NCBI GenBank assembly: GCA_022432975.1
Contig: CM039512.1
Span: 34,903,730-34,967,729 of the forward strand
Length of the DNA stretch: 64,000 bases
Reading direction: 5' to 3'
Source of the DNA: Begonia masoniana
Lineage: Eukaryota; Streptophyta; Magnoliopsida; Cucurbitales; Begoniaceae
The translations under genes and the position numbers were made by a program. Positions 12,571-23,318 of this stretch are shown piece by piece. The notes under the pieces were generated by a model. That model was not told the DNA's origin. It saw only the letters and a list, made by a program, of their open reading frames with translations, and did no database searches. Numbering within the stretch: position 1 is the stretch's first letter; every line of letters starts with the position of its first letter.

Positions 12571-14647
12571 AGCCTTCAGCTTCTCCATCTCCAATCCATG
12601 AGCCTTCAGCTTCTCCATCTCCAATCCATGAGCCTTCAGCTTCTCCATCTCCAATCCATGAGCCTTCAGCTTCTCCATCTCCAATCCATGAGCCTTCAGC
12701 TTCTCCATCTCCAATCCATGAGCCTTCAGCTTCTCCATCTCCAATCCATGAGCCTTCAGCTTCTCCATCTCCAATCCATGAGCCTTCAGCTTCTCCATCT
12801 CCAATCCATGAGCCTTCAGCTTCTCCATCTCCAATCCATGAGCCTTCAGCTTCTCCATCTCCAATCCATGAGCCTTCAGCTTCTCCATCTCCAATCCATG
12901 AGCCTTCAGCTTCTCCATCTCCAATCCATGAGCCTTCAGCTTCTCCATCTCCAATCCATGAGCCTTCAGCTTCTCCATCTCCAATCCATGAGCCTTCAGC
13001 TTCTCCATCTCCAATCCATGAGCCTTCAGCTTCTCCATCTCCAATCCATGAGCCTTCAGCTTCTCCATCTCCAATCCATGAGCCTTCAGCTTCTCCATCT
13101 CCAATCCATGAGCCTTCAGCTTCTCCATCTCCAATCCATGAGCCTTCAGCTTCTCCATCTCCAATCCATGAGCCTTCAGCTTCTCCATCTCCAATCCATG
13201 AGCCTTCAGCTTCTCCATCTCCAATCCATGAGCCTTCAGCTTCTCCATCTCCAATCCATGAGCCTTCAGCTTCTCCATCTCCAATCCATGAGCCTTCAGC
13301 TTCTCCATCTCCAATCCATGAGCCTTCAGCTTCTCCATCTCCAATCCATGAGCCTTCAGCTTCTCCATCTCCAATCCATGAGCCTTCAGCTTCTCCATCT
13401 CCAATCCATGAGCCTTCAGCTTCTCCATCTCCAATCCATGAGCCTTCAGCTTCTCCATCTCCAATCCATGAGCCTTCAGCTTCTCCATCTCCAATCCATG
13501 AGCCTTCAGCTTCTCCATCTCCAATCCATGAGCCTTCAGCTTCTCCATCTCCAATCCATGAGCCTTCAGCTTCTCCATCTCCAATCCATGAGCCTTCAGC
13601 TTCTCCATCTCCAATCCATGAGCCTTCAGCTTCTCCATCTCCAATCCATGAGCCTTCAGCTTCTCCATCTCCAATCCATGAGCCTTCAGCTTCTCCATCT
13701 CCAATCCATGAGCCTTCAGCTTCTCCATCTCCAATCCATGAGCCTTCAGCTTCTCCATCTCCAATCCATGAGCCTTCAGCTTCTCCATCTCCAATCCATG
13801 AGCCTTCAGCTTCTCCATCTCCAATCCATGAGCCTTCAGCTTCTCCATCTCCAATCCATGAGCCTTCAGCTTCTCCATCTCCAATCCATGAGCCTTCAGC
13901 TTCTCCATCTCCAATCCATGAGCCTTCAGCTTCTCCATCTCCAATCCATGAGCCTTCAGCTTCTCCATCTCCAATCCATGAGCCTTCAGCTTCTCCATCT
14001 CCAATCCATGAGCCTTCAGCTTCTCCATCTCCAATCCATGAGCCTTCAGCTTCTCCATCTCCAATCCATGAGCCTTCAGCTTCTCCATCTCCAATCCATG
14101 AGCCTTCAGCTTCTCCATCTCCAATCCATGAGCCTTCAGCTTCTCCATCTCCAATCCATGAGCCTTCAGCTTCTCCATCTCCAATCCATGAGCCTTCAGC
14201 TTCTCCATCTCCAATCCATGAGCCTTCAGCTTCTCCATCTCCAATCCATGAGCCTTCAGCTTCTCCATCTCCAATCCATGAGCCTTCAGCTTCTCCATCT
14301 CCAATCCATGAGCCTTCAGCTTCTCCATCTCCAATCCATGAGCCTTCAGCTTCTCCATCTCCAATCCATGAGCCTTCAGCTTCTCCATCTCCAATCCATG
14401 AGCCTTCAGCTTCTCCATCTCCAATCCATGAGCCTTCAGCTTCTCCATCTCCAATCCATGAGCCTTCAGCTTCTCCATCTCCAATCCATGAGCCTTCAGC
14501 TTCTCCATCTCCAATCCATGAGCCTTCAGCTTCTCCATCTCCAATCCATGAGCCTTCATGAGCCTTCAGCTTCTCCATCTCCAATCCATGAGCCTTCAGC
14601 TTCTCCATCTCCAATCCATGAGCCCTCAGCTCCTCCATCTCCAGCTC
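12558..14647 (+). repeat. 30-bp minisatellite in the env-like region, about 69 units
   Basis: A 30-bp unit is repeated perfectly 66 times (12568-14547). A 10-bp truncated unit follows (14548-14557), then two perfect units and one degenerate unit to 14647. In one frame each unit encodes EPSASPSPIH, a Pro/Ser-rich decapeptide. The 10-bp remnant shifts that frame, so the decapeptide lies in frame 3 in the main array and frame 1 after it. Other frames spell MSLQLLHLQS or contain stops. Confidence 0.97.
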
Positions 14648-15435
14648 AGCAAGAGATGCTCCCTCCATCACCAGTTCAACTTGCTCCAATAGCTCTGCAA
14701 GTCCAACCCTTTCTCTCAGATACTCCTGCAACTCCCATAACATATCACAGGAGATTTTCCATCACTGAGGCTCAGTATAATGAGATGCAAGCCTCTATTA
14801 CCAACCTTGGCATTGCCCTCAGAACCATCCAAAGTCAAGTTGATAAGAATCATAAAGACATAGGCATTGCTTTGGATACCGGCCTTGGACTGCTGTCTAC
14901 GAAAGTTGATGGTGATAGGCGAATGGTTGTCCGGGAACTGGAGAATCTCCAATCTTCCATTGCCGCTTTGACACCTGAACCCGAATCATCATGTTCTGTC
15001 AATGTTCCAGAGGCTTGCTTTGAAGATTTGTTTCTTCCCTTCTCCAGGCCTGATGTTGTTGAAGATGTGCGCTTCATGTCCCTGGATATTCATGAGGCTG
15101 AGCTCAAGTTCACACTTCCTACTTTTTCCTCTGCTCCTGAATCTTCCCCTCTTCCAGCTTGTCCATTGGCTGCTTCTCCAGCTCCAGCCAGTCCAATGGA
15201 TGTCTCTCCAGCTGATCCTTCTATAGAGCCTTCTTCATGTCTGGACATGGTGGTTTCCAGAGCACCTTCTCCACCCCCTGCTCCTTGCATGGATTTGGTG
15301 GTCTATCAACCACCCCTCCCTCGAGATCTTGCTACACTTCAAGCTCTGGTGGATGCCTATTTCAATCCCCACCGTGAACTTCCCCTTTATGTTCAGAAAG
15401 CCTTTTGGCATCGCTATTTAGATCTATTCAAATAG
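14558..15435 (+). pseudogene. Env-like region, C-terminal part
   Basis: After the frame-shifting truncated unit, an open frame runs from the last EPSASPSPIH repeats into a non-repetitive C-terminus. It is Pro/Ser/Gln-rich to about 14735, then has a heptad-like, probably coiled-coil stretch (ITEAQYNEMQASITNLGIAL...SQVDKNHKDI) at about 14760-14970. A Pro/Ala/Ser-rich tail ends at TAG 15433-15435. It was probably joined to the 11678-12570 segment before frameshifts and repeat expansion. The coiled coil suggests oligomerisation (inference). Confidence 0.6.
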
Positions 15436-15599
15436 TGCTTATTTCTTATTTTTTTTCTAAGATGTAACTTTCTTTTCCAGACTACATTATTCTTTACCGA
15501 ACATACTCTGATCTTTTGCTGACTTGTGTTGAATGCATTGTTTTTTGGCTATTTCGCTGCTATCTTGCTGCATATTGGTTTGTTTTTGATAATGTCAAT

Positions 15600-15769
15600 G
15601 GGGGAGAAAATGTTTCATATATCTGTGTATCTGCAATGCTGTGATTAGTCTTGATATGATGAGTGCTATATACTTTGGGATATATGCCTATACTGTGGGG
15701 GAGTTAGTATTATGGGGGAGAGTATGATTCCTTTTAGATACATAGATTGTCATCATCAAAAAGGGGGAG
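15600..15769 (+). promoter_or_regulatory. Multiplied polypurine tract (four GGGGGAG copies)
   Basis: GGGGGAG occurs at 15600-15606, 15697-15703, 15714-15720 and 15763-15769. The last is immediately before the 3' LTR and is the plus-strand priming site. Repeated PPTs upstream of the 3' LTR are a known hallmark of Sireviruses. Confidence 0.8.
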
Positions 15770-15771
15770 AT

Positions 15772-17122
15772 TGTTGACTTATAGAGTGTTTAAGTCATAA
15801 TTTGTTTTTGATGATGTATTTGTATATTATGTATACAATTTGATTATGTGTATTTAATGGGAATTATGAATATAAGATTGTTTGGAAATACCCTTAAAAG
15901 GGGTATTTTAGTTGTCTAATAAAATCGGTTTGAGTATATAGAGCTACATAGAAAAACAGGGATGAAACGCGTGCCTCTACCGATAGTTACACGACAAACA
16001 AATGAAAGCTTCTGCCGATTGCTAAACGATAGAAGAAGAAGTCGTTTAGTAGATAACATCTACCGATAGCGTTGAAGGCACATCTGCCGATGGTGATTTT
16101 ATGTGGCTCCTGCCGATGGAATTTAATGTTGCTTCTACCGACAGCTCTTCAAGCTTCATCTGCCGATGGCGTTTGCAGACGTTTCTGCCGATTGAAGTTG
16201 AAGCTGTTTCTGCTGATAGAAGTTGAAGTTTCTCCTGCCGATATTTTTAATGGATCATCTGCCGATGCAGATTTATGCAGCTTCTGCCGATAGCGCTTTG
16301 AAATCTTCTGCCGATAGCGTTTTGAAAACATCTGCCGATAGCGTTTTGAAATCATCTGCCGATGATGGTTCAGCACTTAAGGATACATCTGCCGATGGTG
16401 TTTCAAGCTGCATCCACCGATGACGTGTCTCTGCTTCATAAGTTGCATCTGCCGCCAGAATTCAAAGCTAGCCGCGAAGCTACAGTGACGTCGTTTTCAA
16501 CATTAACTCCAGACCTTTAATGGCGACGACGAACAACATTTTCAGAAGCAACGGATAGCTGCTTCAGTACGGATGCTTCCCAATGGTAACATTTTTTCCA
16601 TTTGAAGACAGAAGCTTTACAGAGTATATAAGCAGAAGAAAAGGCTCGAAGACTAACTTTTGCCAATTTGAATTCTGAGCCCTAAGCTGCGAAAGTTATC
16701 GTTCTGTATTTTCACTATTTCTCCAAAATTGAACTTGAGATTCAATTGCTGTGAGAGAGTAGTCTGTGCTTTATTTTTTACAAACTCAAATCATTTGTAA
16801 AGGCTGTGGATTGACGCCCGTAAAGTTCAATCAAAATCTGTAAAGGCAGTTGGTCGGAGCCCGGAATCCCGATCAGTTTATTCTCGTGAGGAGAAGGTTA
16901 AGAATCTTCAAGGGGGAGCCTTGGAGCGTGGACGTAGGCAAGGTTTAGCCGAACCACGTTAAAAACCCTGGTGTTTTTTCTCTCTCTCTCTCTCTTTACT
17001 TTATATGTCTGTTTGCTATTAATATTCAAACTAAAATTACAAGAGAAATTCACTAGATTATTAAATTAAGTTTAAATATCTAATTCACCCCCTCCCCCCC
17101 CTTAGACAATCTCGATCCTACA
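15772..17122 (+). repeat. Sirevirus-like right (3') LTR
   Basis: 1,351 bp, starting TGTTGACTTATAG and ending CGATCCTACA, followed by TSD TCTCA. It shows the uninterrupted motif array: about 18 TCTGCCGAT-type motifs between 15975 and 16455, mostly 22-27 bp apart, followed by TATATAAG at 16625. Confidence 0.95.
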
Positions 17123-17127
17123 TCTCA

Positions 17128-17737
17128 TAGCCAGGGTTCTAAATATTCTACTTTATTCCCTTGCAACGATTTATCCAACGATTTTCTTGTTAGCAAATTT
17201 GTTGCAGATAAGTTTACATCCTTAATCCACATCTCCTTAATTCCTAAAATCTTACCCCTTTGTTTCCTAATAATTTAGAACATCTCATTATTTTCCTCAT
17301 CGATATCGGTCAGTAAGAACACCCCTACGAAGTCACCCAGATCTTACGTCCACGACTTGTATTGGTCCACTACGTCCTCCAAAACTACAGCTATAATAGC
17401 CACTCCCACATCTTCTCAACAATAAAGCTAAGTTGAGTTCTTGGATGTGGTTTTAGTCTAGATACATCCATCTTCTCATGGATCTAGGGTATACAAGTAT
17501 CCCTCTAACAGTAACTAAACTCGTACAACCTCCTATGGTTAAGTCGGACTATTCCTATTACTGCATAACTCTCTTTTCATAAGGTCTATGTCGTCCTGTA
17601 TTCAACCTACAGTCTTCTCGTCGAAGCTCACCTAGGAACCCTTCTTACCCAACTCCTACCTTAGTCTATCGTGCAATTATTACAATCAAATTCTTATTCT
17701 ATTCTACATCTTCACTCTAATGTTTTAACGTCATTAA
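17128..17737 (-). other. Element B interior, part downstream of gag (non-coding)
   Basis: Continuation of element B after the copia insertion. The sequence is AT-rich with no recognisable protease or polymerase motif on either strand. Pol should lie here in a complete element, so its absence is informative. Confidence 0.6.
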
Positions 17738-18217
17738 CTATTGAGATAAAACTCTACCTGAAATAGCTGAAGGTTGGGCAGCTTCCTCTTCTCTAGTCAG
17801 GGCAAGCATATTTGATGTAGCATTTTCCTGGTCTCTACCCGATTGGTACCTGACCATCTTTGGGCAATCCTTGACATAGTGGCCAATCACACCACATCGA
17901 AAACACTTATCTGTGCCCAATCTACAATCACCATAGTGCTCCTTCTGGCATACGGGACACAGGGGTTTCCGAGAAGTCCCTTGTACACGCTTGTGTCGGC
18001 TTTGTTTGGTTTCCTCTCTGCCCATCCTCTTTGTACCGCGATTATTGGGAGCGACCACTCCTTGGGTCCTTGGGCTTTCCCAGTTTGTCAATATCTCGAT
18101 CTGTCGAGTTTGCCTATCTATATGTTGCACTTGTCGGTCCATGTGTTGGGACTGACGATCGAGTAAGTCGGTCAGCCTATCTAAGGCATCGTCTCTGACG
18201 TCTCTTCCTCGAACCAT
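17738..18217 (-). CDS. gag: Element B short Gag with two zinc knuckles, capsid domain missing
   Basis: A 159-aa gypsy Gag-like protein. Residues 1-50 (MVRGRDVRDDALDRL..., QSQHMDRQ-type repeats) match the N-terminus of element A's gag at 31418. Residues 56-61 (APNNRG) correspond to A's PSNRG. Residues 87-98 (CPVCQKEHYGDC) and 105-118 (CFRCGVIGHYVKDC) match A's two knuckles. The roughly 200-residue capsid domain that lies between these in A (22600-23210) is absent, and the frame is open across the junction. The product could bind nucleic acid but could not form a capsid by itself (inference). Its start is the first ATG after the primer site. Confidence 0.8.
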   Translation of the reverse strand: MVRGRDVRDDALDRLTDLLDRQSQHMDRQVQHIDRQTRQIEILTNWESPRTQGVVAPNNRGTKRMGREETKQSRHKRVQGTSRKPLCPVCQKEHYGDCRLGTDKCFRCGVIGHYVKDCPKMVRYQSGRDQENATSNMLALTREEEAAQPSAISGRVLSQ

Positions 18218-18365
18218 TTCCTATAAACTCCTATAAAAGTTAACCAAATAATCCTAAGAAATCGAATTAAAATAAAGCAATTAAACGTACTTACAGTTGA
18301 TGAAGGATGTCCGCGTAGTGGCTGAGTAGTCGTGCAGTCTACAGAACCGTTTTTAAAACCCGGGG

Positions 18366-18377
18366 GCTCTGATACCA
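18366..18377 (-). promoter_or_regulatory. Primer-binding site of element B
   Basis: Minus strand TGGTATCAGAGC, complementary to plant initiator tRNA-Met, a few bases inside the right LTR (18382). It sets the element's orientation. Confidence 0.88.
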
Positions 18378-18381
18378 TAAC

Positions 18382-21300
18382 TGTAACAACCCTTACCCGT
18401 ACCCTAGATTTTTCGTATAAATTTTTCATTTTATACGTACAAACTTTAAATCTGACATTCGAGCGGAAATAAAACTTTTAAAATCGGAATTGAAATTGTT
18501 AACGGCGTTTGAAAACTACTTTGAAAACTATCTAAAATAAACTTAAAACCATTAATTAAACAATTAAATATTAAAAGAAAACATTTAAATTAAAGTTAAA
18601 TTTTTATTATTATTATTATGTTCTGCCAAAACGGCAGAACCAATGGCGATTGATCGCCCCCAAGTGGACAATCAATCGCCCTTCGACGATTGCTCATGGC
18701 GAGCAAACGCCTTAGGCGATCACATCATCGCCTAGCGATCGCCACTGGCGATCGCCAGGCAAAGAGGGGCGATTGATCGCCCCAAGTGGCGATCAATCGC
18801 CATGCTCTCTGGAATTTTCCAAAGAGCATAGCTCCCTCCCTCCCTTCTTTCTTTCTTTCTTCGTTTCCTCATACCCTGCATTTCACACTCACAATACACA
18901 ACTCACCACACAACACACACACACCTTTCAACATTCTCATTTCCTTCATCACACACCATTACATTTCACAAAACATACTTCTACTCAATAACACTATCAC
19001 ACCCATACATCGCACATACTATCGCTCACCCATTTCCCGACTCAAATATAACCAATTTCATAAAAACGAACCGCGTGGTTCCGTTTAAAAGTTTAACATA
19101 TCCTCCTGTTTTTGAAATTCAGTAAAACATTATAAAATACATTCAATTTCCCAAAAAAAATACTTTCTATTAACTATTCAGATCCCAACATCCTATAATG
19201 TTCTAACAATTTCTATCCAAAATAATTCAAATACCTATGTACGTCCCCACGGGTCAAAATCACGCTCCGACTGCCAGCGCACTCCCACGGGCCATCTTTC
19301 TTCATCGTACTCATACATCAGGTGGAGGGACGTCTTCCTCACCTGTCTCAAAGTCGCCTACACCATAGAATTAAACACGTGAGCTAGGGGCTCAGTAAAT
19401 CTAAGTGAATGCACGTGAATGCTATGCTATGCATGTACAGTTCGCAATTTATTTCATTTCATTTCTTTAATCTCTGGGTCACCGGGGCTTCACTCTCGCT
19501 AGATAGGAGCGGCACATCCGTCGATTGGATAGCCCCTCGGATCTAACCGGGGGGAAAGCATGCTTCATCCGACAGCCATGCCTGAACCACCGCCACCGAC
19601 GTGACTATCTTTGCATTCATTTACTTTTCGTCAACTTTTTCATGAAAACATACTTTGAAATTCATTTTTTTGCATGCGTATGTATAAAACAATGCATGGA
19701 CGTGCTCAATACGATAAAGAAACAATGAAAATAAGCATCAGAGACCAACAACGCTAAATGTTCTACAGGTTAAAGTAGTCTAGCTACCTGTCCTAATCAC
19801 CCGAAACACACAAACATCACCAATATCCTCGATCGACTCAATTCGTACGGTGTAGGCCTAGATGGCCAAACAAGTCACAGAGACTTACCTCGCGTCCGTT
19901 GCACACCGAGCTCCGTCCACGAGCGTGGTTCACCTAGGGCAAAGCACAACATTTGTCATTTAAATCGATTCTAAACTATCGAGTTTAGAAAATTACAAAC
20001 TCCTAGCTAAAGAAAATCTCCTAAACTCTATTCTAGCTCAAAACATAAAACAATTTCGAAAAATTATTACTTCCTCTACAATTGTCGAAACGGCTTGATT
20101 CCAAAGGCCACGACTTTCTTAAAGTATCTAATTCAACCCACAAAAACAGTTTTGCAAGACAAAATCAGCAAGATGGTCAAAAAGCATCAGAACAGTGACC
20201 TGCCCGAAATTTCGCTTTACTATTTTACTCAAACTTTGAAAATTCATAACTTTTTGTATACTCGCCCGAATTCAATGATTCAACATGCTATAGAATCCTT
20301 AAAATGTATAGTTTAATATAGTGGAGTCTATTTGCCAATTATCTAACTCAGTTAGCGCCAGAAAATCAAAAACCGATCTGGCCACGGAAATTTTTCCAGT
20401 TTTTACACAACAACTTCAAAAATTCATAACTAAATCAATTCTTAACGAAATCGAGTGATTCAAGTTGCTATGGACTCCTTAGAATGTCTACTTTCTAATG
20501 GTGAAACTCATTTATCAAAAGACAAATCCGAAGAATGGCAGAAAATCAAAAACCAAAGCTGCCCTACATTTTCCAGTTTTTGCACATTCAAATCATCAAC
20601 CAATATTCAACCAATCCATCCAATAATGCTTAATAATCATCAATAAAGCGATAAATAACCTATTCTAACAAAACCCGGCTATTTCTACGAAATCCCTACG
20701 AAACCCTAAACGTTTAAATCTTTAAAAGTCGAGAACTAATGCCGGAAAACGCTAGAGACTTACCTAGAATCGCGAGGGGAAGAGAAAACGTGAAGAACGT
20801 TTGATGATCGCAGAGAAATCGGTGGCCGATCGAGGAAATCGTGAAGGAGGCGTGAAGGATCGCCTGAGGAGAAGCTCCCTGGTTTCCTTCGTGAAATGCC
20901 AAATAGGATAAAGGGTTGATTTCTATCTCCATTAAATTTTATAATGAAATTTACCATTTTGCCCCCTTTTTACATAACATTGCTTATTTCGTTATTTTAT
21001 CTATCGATTCGGTTTCTCCAAACTTCCTTATTTCACCAACAATCCCGATTTATTTCTAGGGTTCTAATAAAACCTTCCGTTCGTCAAACGGATTTAATTT
21101 ATTATTTTTACGAATTAAACCACTATAAGGTTAAAAACGGAAACTTGACCGTATACCTTTGATTTGGATTTCTAAAATTTCCAGATTTCTCCTAAAATTC
21201 ATATTAGTCATAAGGGATCTATTAAAAATTTCCGTTTATAAAACGGATTTCGTTTCCTATATTTACTGAAATACCCCTATATTACGAGAAATACCAAAAT

Positions 21301-21475
21301 CCTGTAAAATTGGTGTTACATCTTCAAAAATTCCCTCATTTCTTCAAATACTCTAATTTATTTATAGGGTTCCAATAAAACTTTCCATTTGCAAAACGGG
21401 CTTGATTTGGTATATTTACAAAATTGCCATTCATATGCGGAAAATCTAAAACCCGAAAAAGAACCGGGCGTTACA
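18382..21475 (-). repeat. Element B right LTR (5' LTR)
   Basis: 3,094 bp, nearly identical by eye to 321-3350. It has extra CGAT-palindrome copies at about 18640-18760, the micro-exon at 19889-19933 and stem halves at 19357-19367 and 19846-19856. It is followed by TSD AGATA. Confidence 0.93.
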
Positions 21476-21480
21476 AGATA

Positions 21481-23318
21481 GTAACCCGAGCGTAGGTCAA
21501 TCCTCGAAAACACTCGGGCACCCTGTAGTTGGTCAAACAAATCATCAATCCAGGGCAGTGGATACTTATTCTTCACCGTTAGCTTATTCAACTCTCTGTA
21601 ATCGATGCACATTTAGAGAGTTTCGTCCTTCTTCTTAACGAACCCCAAGGAGAGAAACTGGGTCGAATGAACCCCTTGTCTAACAACTAATCCAACTGAG
21701 ACTTCAGCTCCTTTAATTCAGCAGGTGCCAGTCTGTATGGATTCTTCGATACAGGCCCTGAGCCTGGATAAACATCAATAACAAACTCGATCTCTCTATC
21801 CGGTGGTAATCTGGAAAGATCGTCGCGAAAAATCTCTGCGAACTCTCTGACAACCGGGATGTCACCTGGTGTTACCCCATTAAGTAACTGAGTGTCGACC
21901 ACAGTGACCATAAAAACCAAGCATTCACTTTTAAACTGTTCAATAACCTTCATGGAATAGGAGGTTGGTAGGTTGCTCAATCTTTTCATTGCCTGATAGG
22001 CAAACTCCTCTTTACCCGGGGGCCGAAAAGTCACCATCCCCGATCGGCAGTCAATGGTAGCGAAATGGCGAGATAGCTAATCCATTCCCAAGATAAGATC
22101 ATACCGCTCTATGCCCATAACTATCAACCGAGCATAAAGGGTATTGCTCCCTACAGAGACAATGTTGCCCTGGAAGATGTGATCTGACTGCATAAACTTC
22201 CCTAAAGGTAACATAACTCTATACTCGTACTCTGCTAACCCAGGCACTATCTTCAGTCTAGCTACACATGCAGTGGAAATAAACGAGTGCGTAGCACCCG
22301 TGTCTATTAATGAAAACACGGCTACTTCCATGACCAGAATAGTACCTGCTATAATTGAGGGCTGGGCCTCATCATCAACATCGCCGGGCTCGATAAACGC
22401 AAATATTCTCGGGGCCACCCTTCTTTGATCGGTAGCCACCCTTGGACAGTTCTGAGCAAAATGGCCTACCTCTCCACATCTGTAACAACTGTTTGTGCCC
22501 AATAGACAAGGGCCGTAATGTTCCTTCTGGCATTTAGGACAAATAGGCTTTTGAGTAGCCCCTTGGACTTGCTTCCCCTTGCCTTGGTCACCTTTACCAT
22601 CATAGGGCCTCTTTGCACCCCTCTGTTGTTGTTGTGGTTGTCCCCTCGGTTGCCAGCCCTTGTTTTGAGGTTGTATCTCCCGAAAGAACCCTCTAGCTGG
22701 CTCCCTCGGTTTGTCAAAAGTCTGTTCGGCGGCCTCAATGTCTAGCGCTCTCGCTACAATCTCAATATGGGGCAGATTCCACACCCCTGATATAATGACA
22801 CTTTTTCTGATCCCCTGACTTAGCCCTTGCATAAACCAACGCACCTTGTCCTCATCAACACTGACCTGGCGTGGTGCAAATCGGGATAGGGCCTCAAACC
22901 TTCTGACGTACTCGGCAACTGAGCCAGCCTGTCTCAATTGCATGAACTCCATCATTTTTGCCTCCCATATCGTATAGCTAAAATACTTGTCATAAAATAT
23001 GGTTTTAAACCGCTCCTAGCTCATCGCACTCACATCTGTGGTCGCCTTAATCGTATCCCACCAGAAATGGGCATCTAGTGCCAAGTGATAGGCAACGAAC
23101 GCAACTTTCTCCCCATCCCCTATGCTCGTGTATGCCAGCATATCCTCCATAGTTCGAATCCACTCCTCAGCTAAAGAGGGATCCGACGATTGTCCGTTGA
23201 ACACAAGGGGTTATAATTTCTGAAACCTCTTCATTCCCCGATTACTAGGAGTTGCCACCTCCTGAGCTCTAGTGCCCTCTCGGTTAATCAGCGTATCGAG
23301 CTGTTGGGACTGTCTTTC
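21481..23318 (-). pseudogene. Element A: gag (capsid, zinc knuckles), protease and start of RT, interrupted
   Basis: Read right to left. Capsid segment: NGQSSDPSLAEEWIRTMEDM and EFMQLRQAGSVAEYVRRFEA. Two knuckles: CPKCQKEHYGPC and CYRCGEVGHFAQNC (about 22470-22550). Aspartic protease: FSLIDTGATHSFIS with its catalytic DTG intact (about 22290-22320). Linker: NPYRLAPAELKELKSQLD. RT N-terminus: [20 protein letters not shown] to LRSGYYL at 21481. Disruptions are stops at 23211-23213 (TAA), 23016-23018 (TAG), 22077-22079 (TAG) and 21687-21689 (TAG), plus a frameshift before 21612. Element C split it at 23318 and element B at 21480. The gene is dead but clearly full-length in origin. Confidence 0.94.

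Noticed and set aside
12496..14743. Long minus-strand ORFs with KAHGLEMEKL-type repeats
   Set aside because: Shadow translations of the 30-bp array. The plus-strand frame continues into real env-like coding sequence.
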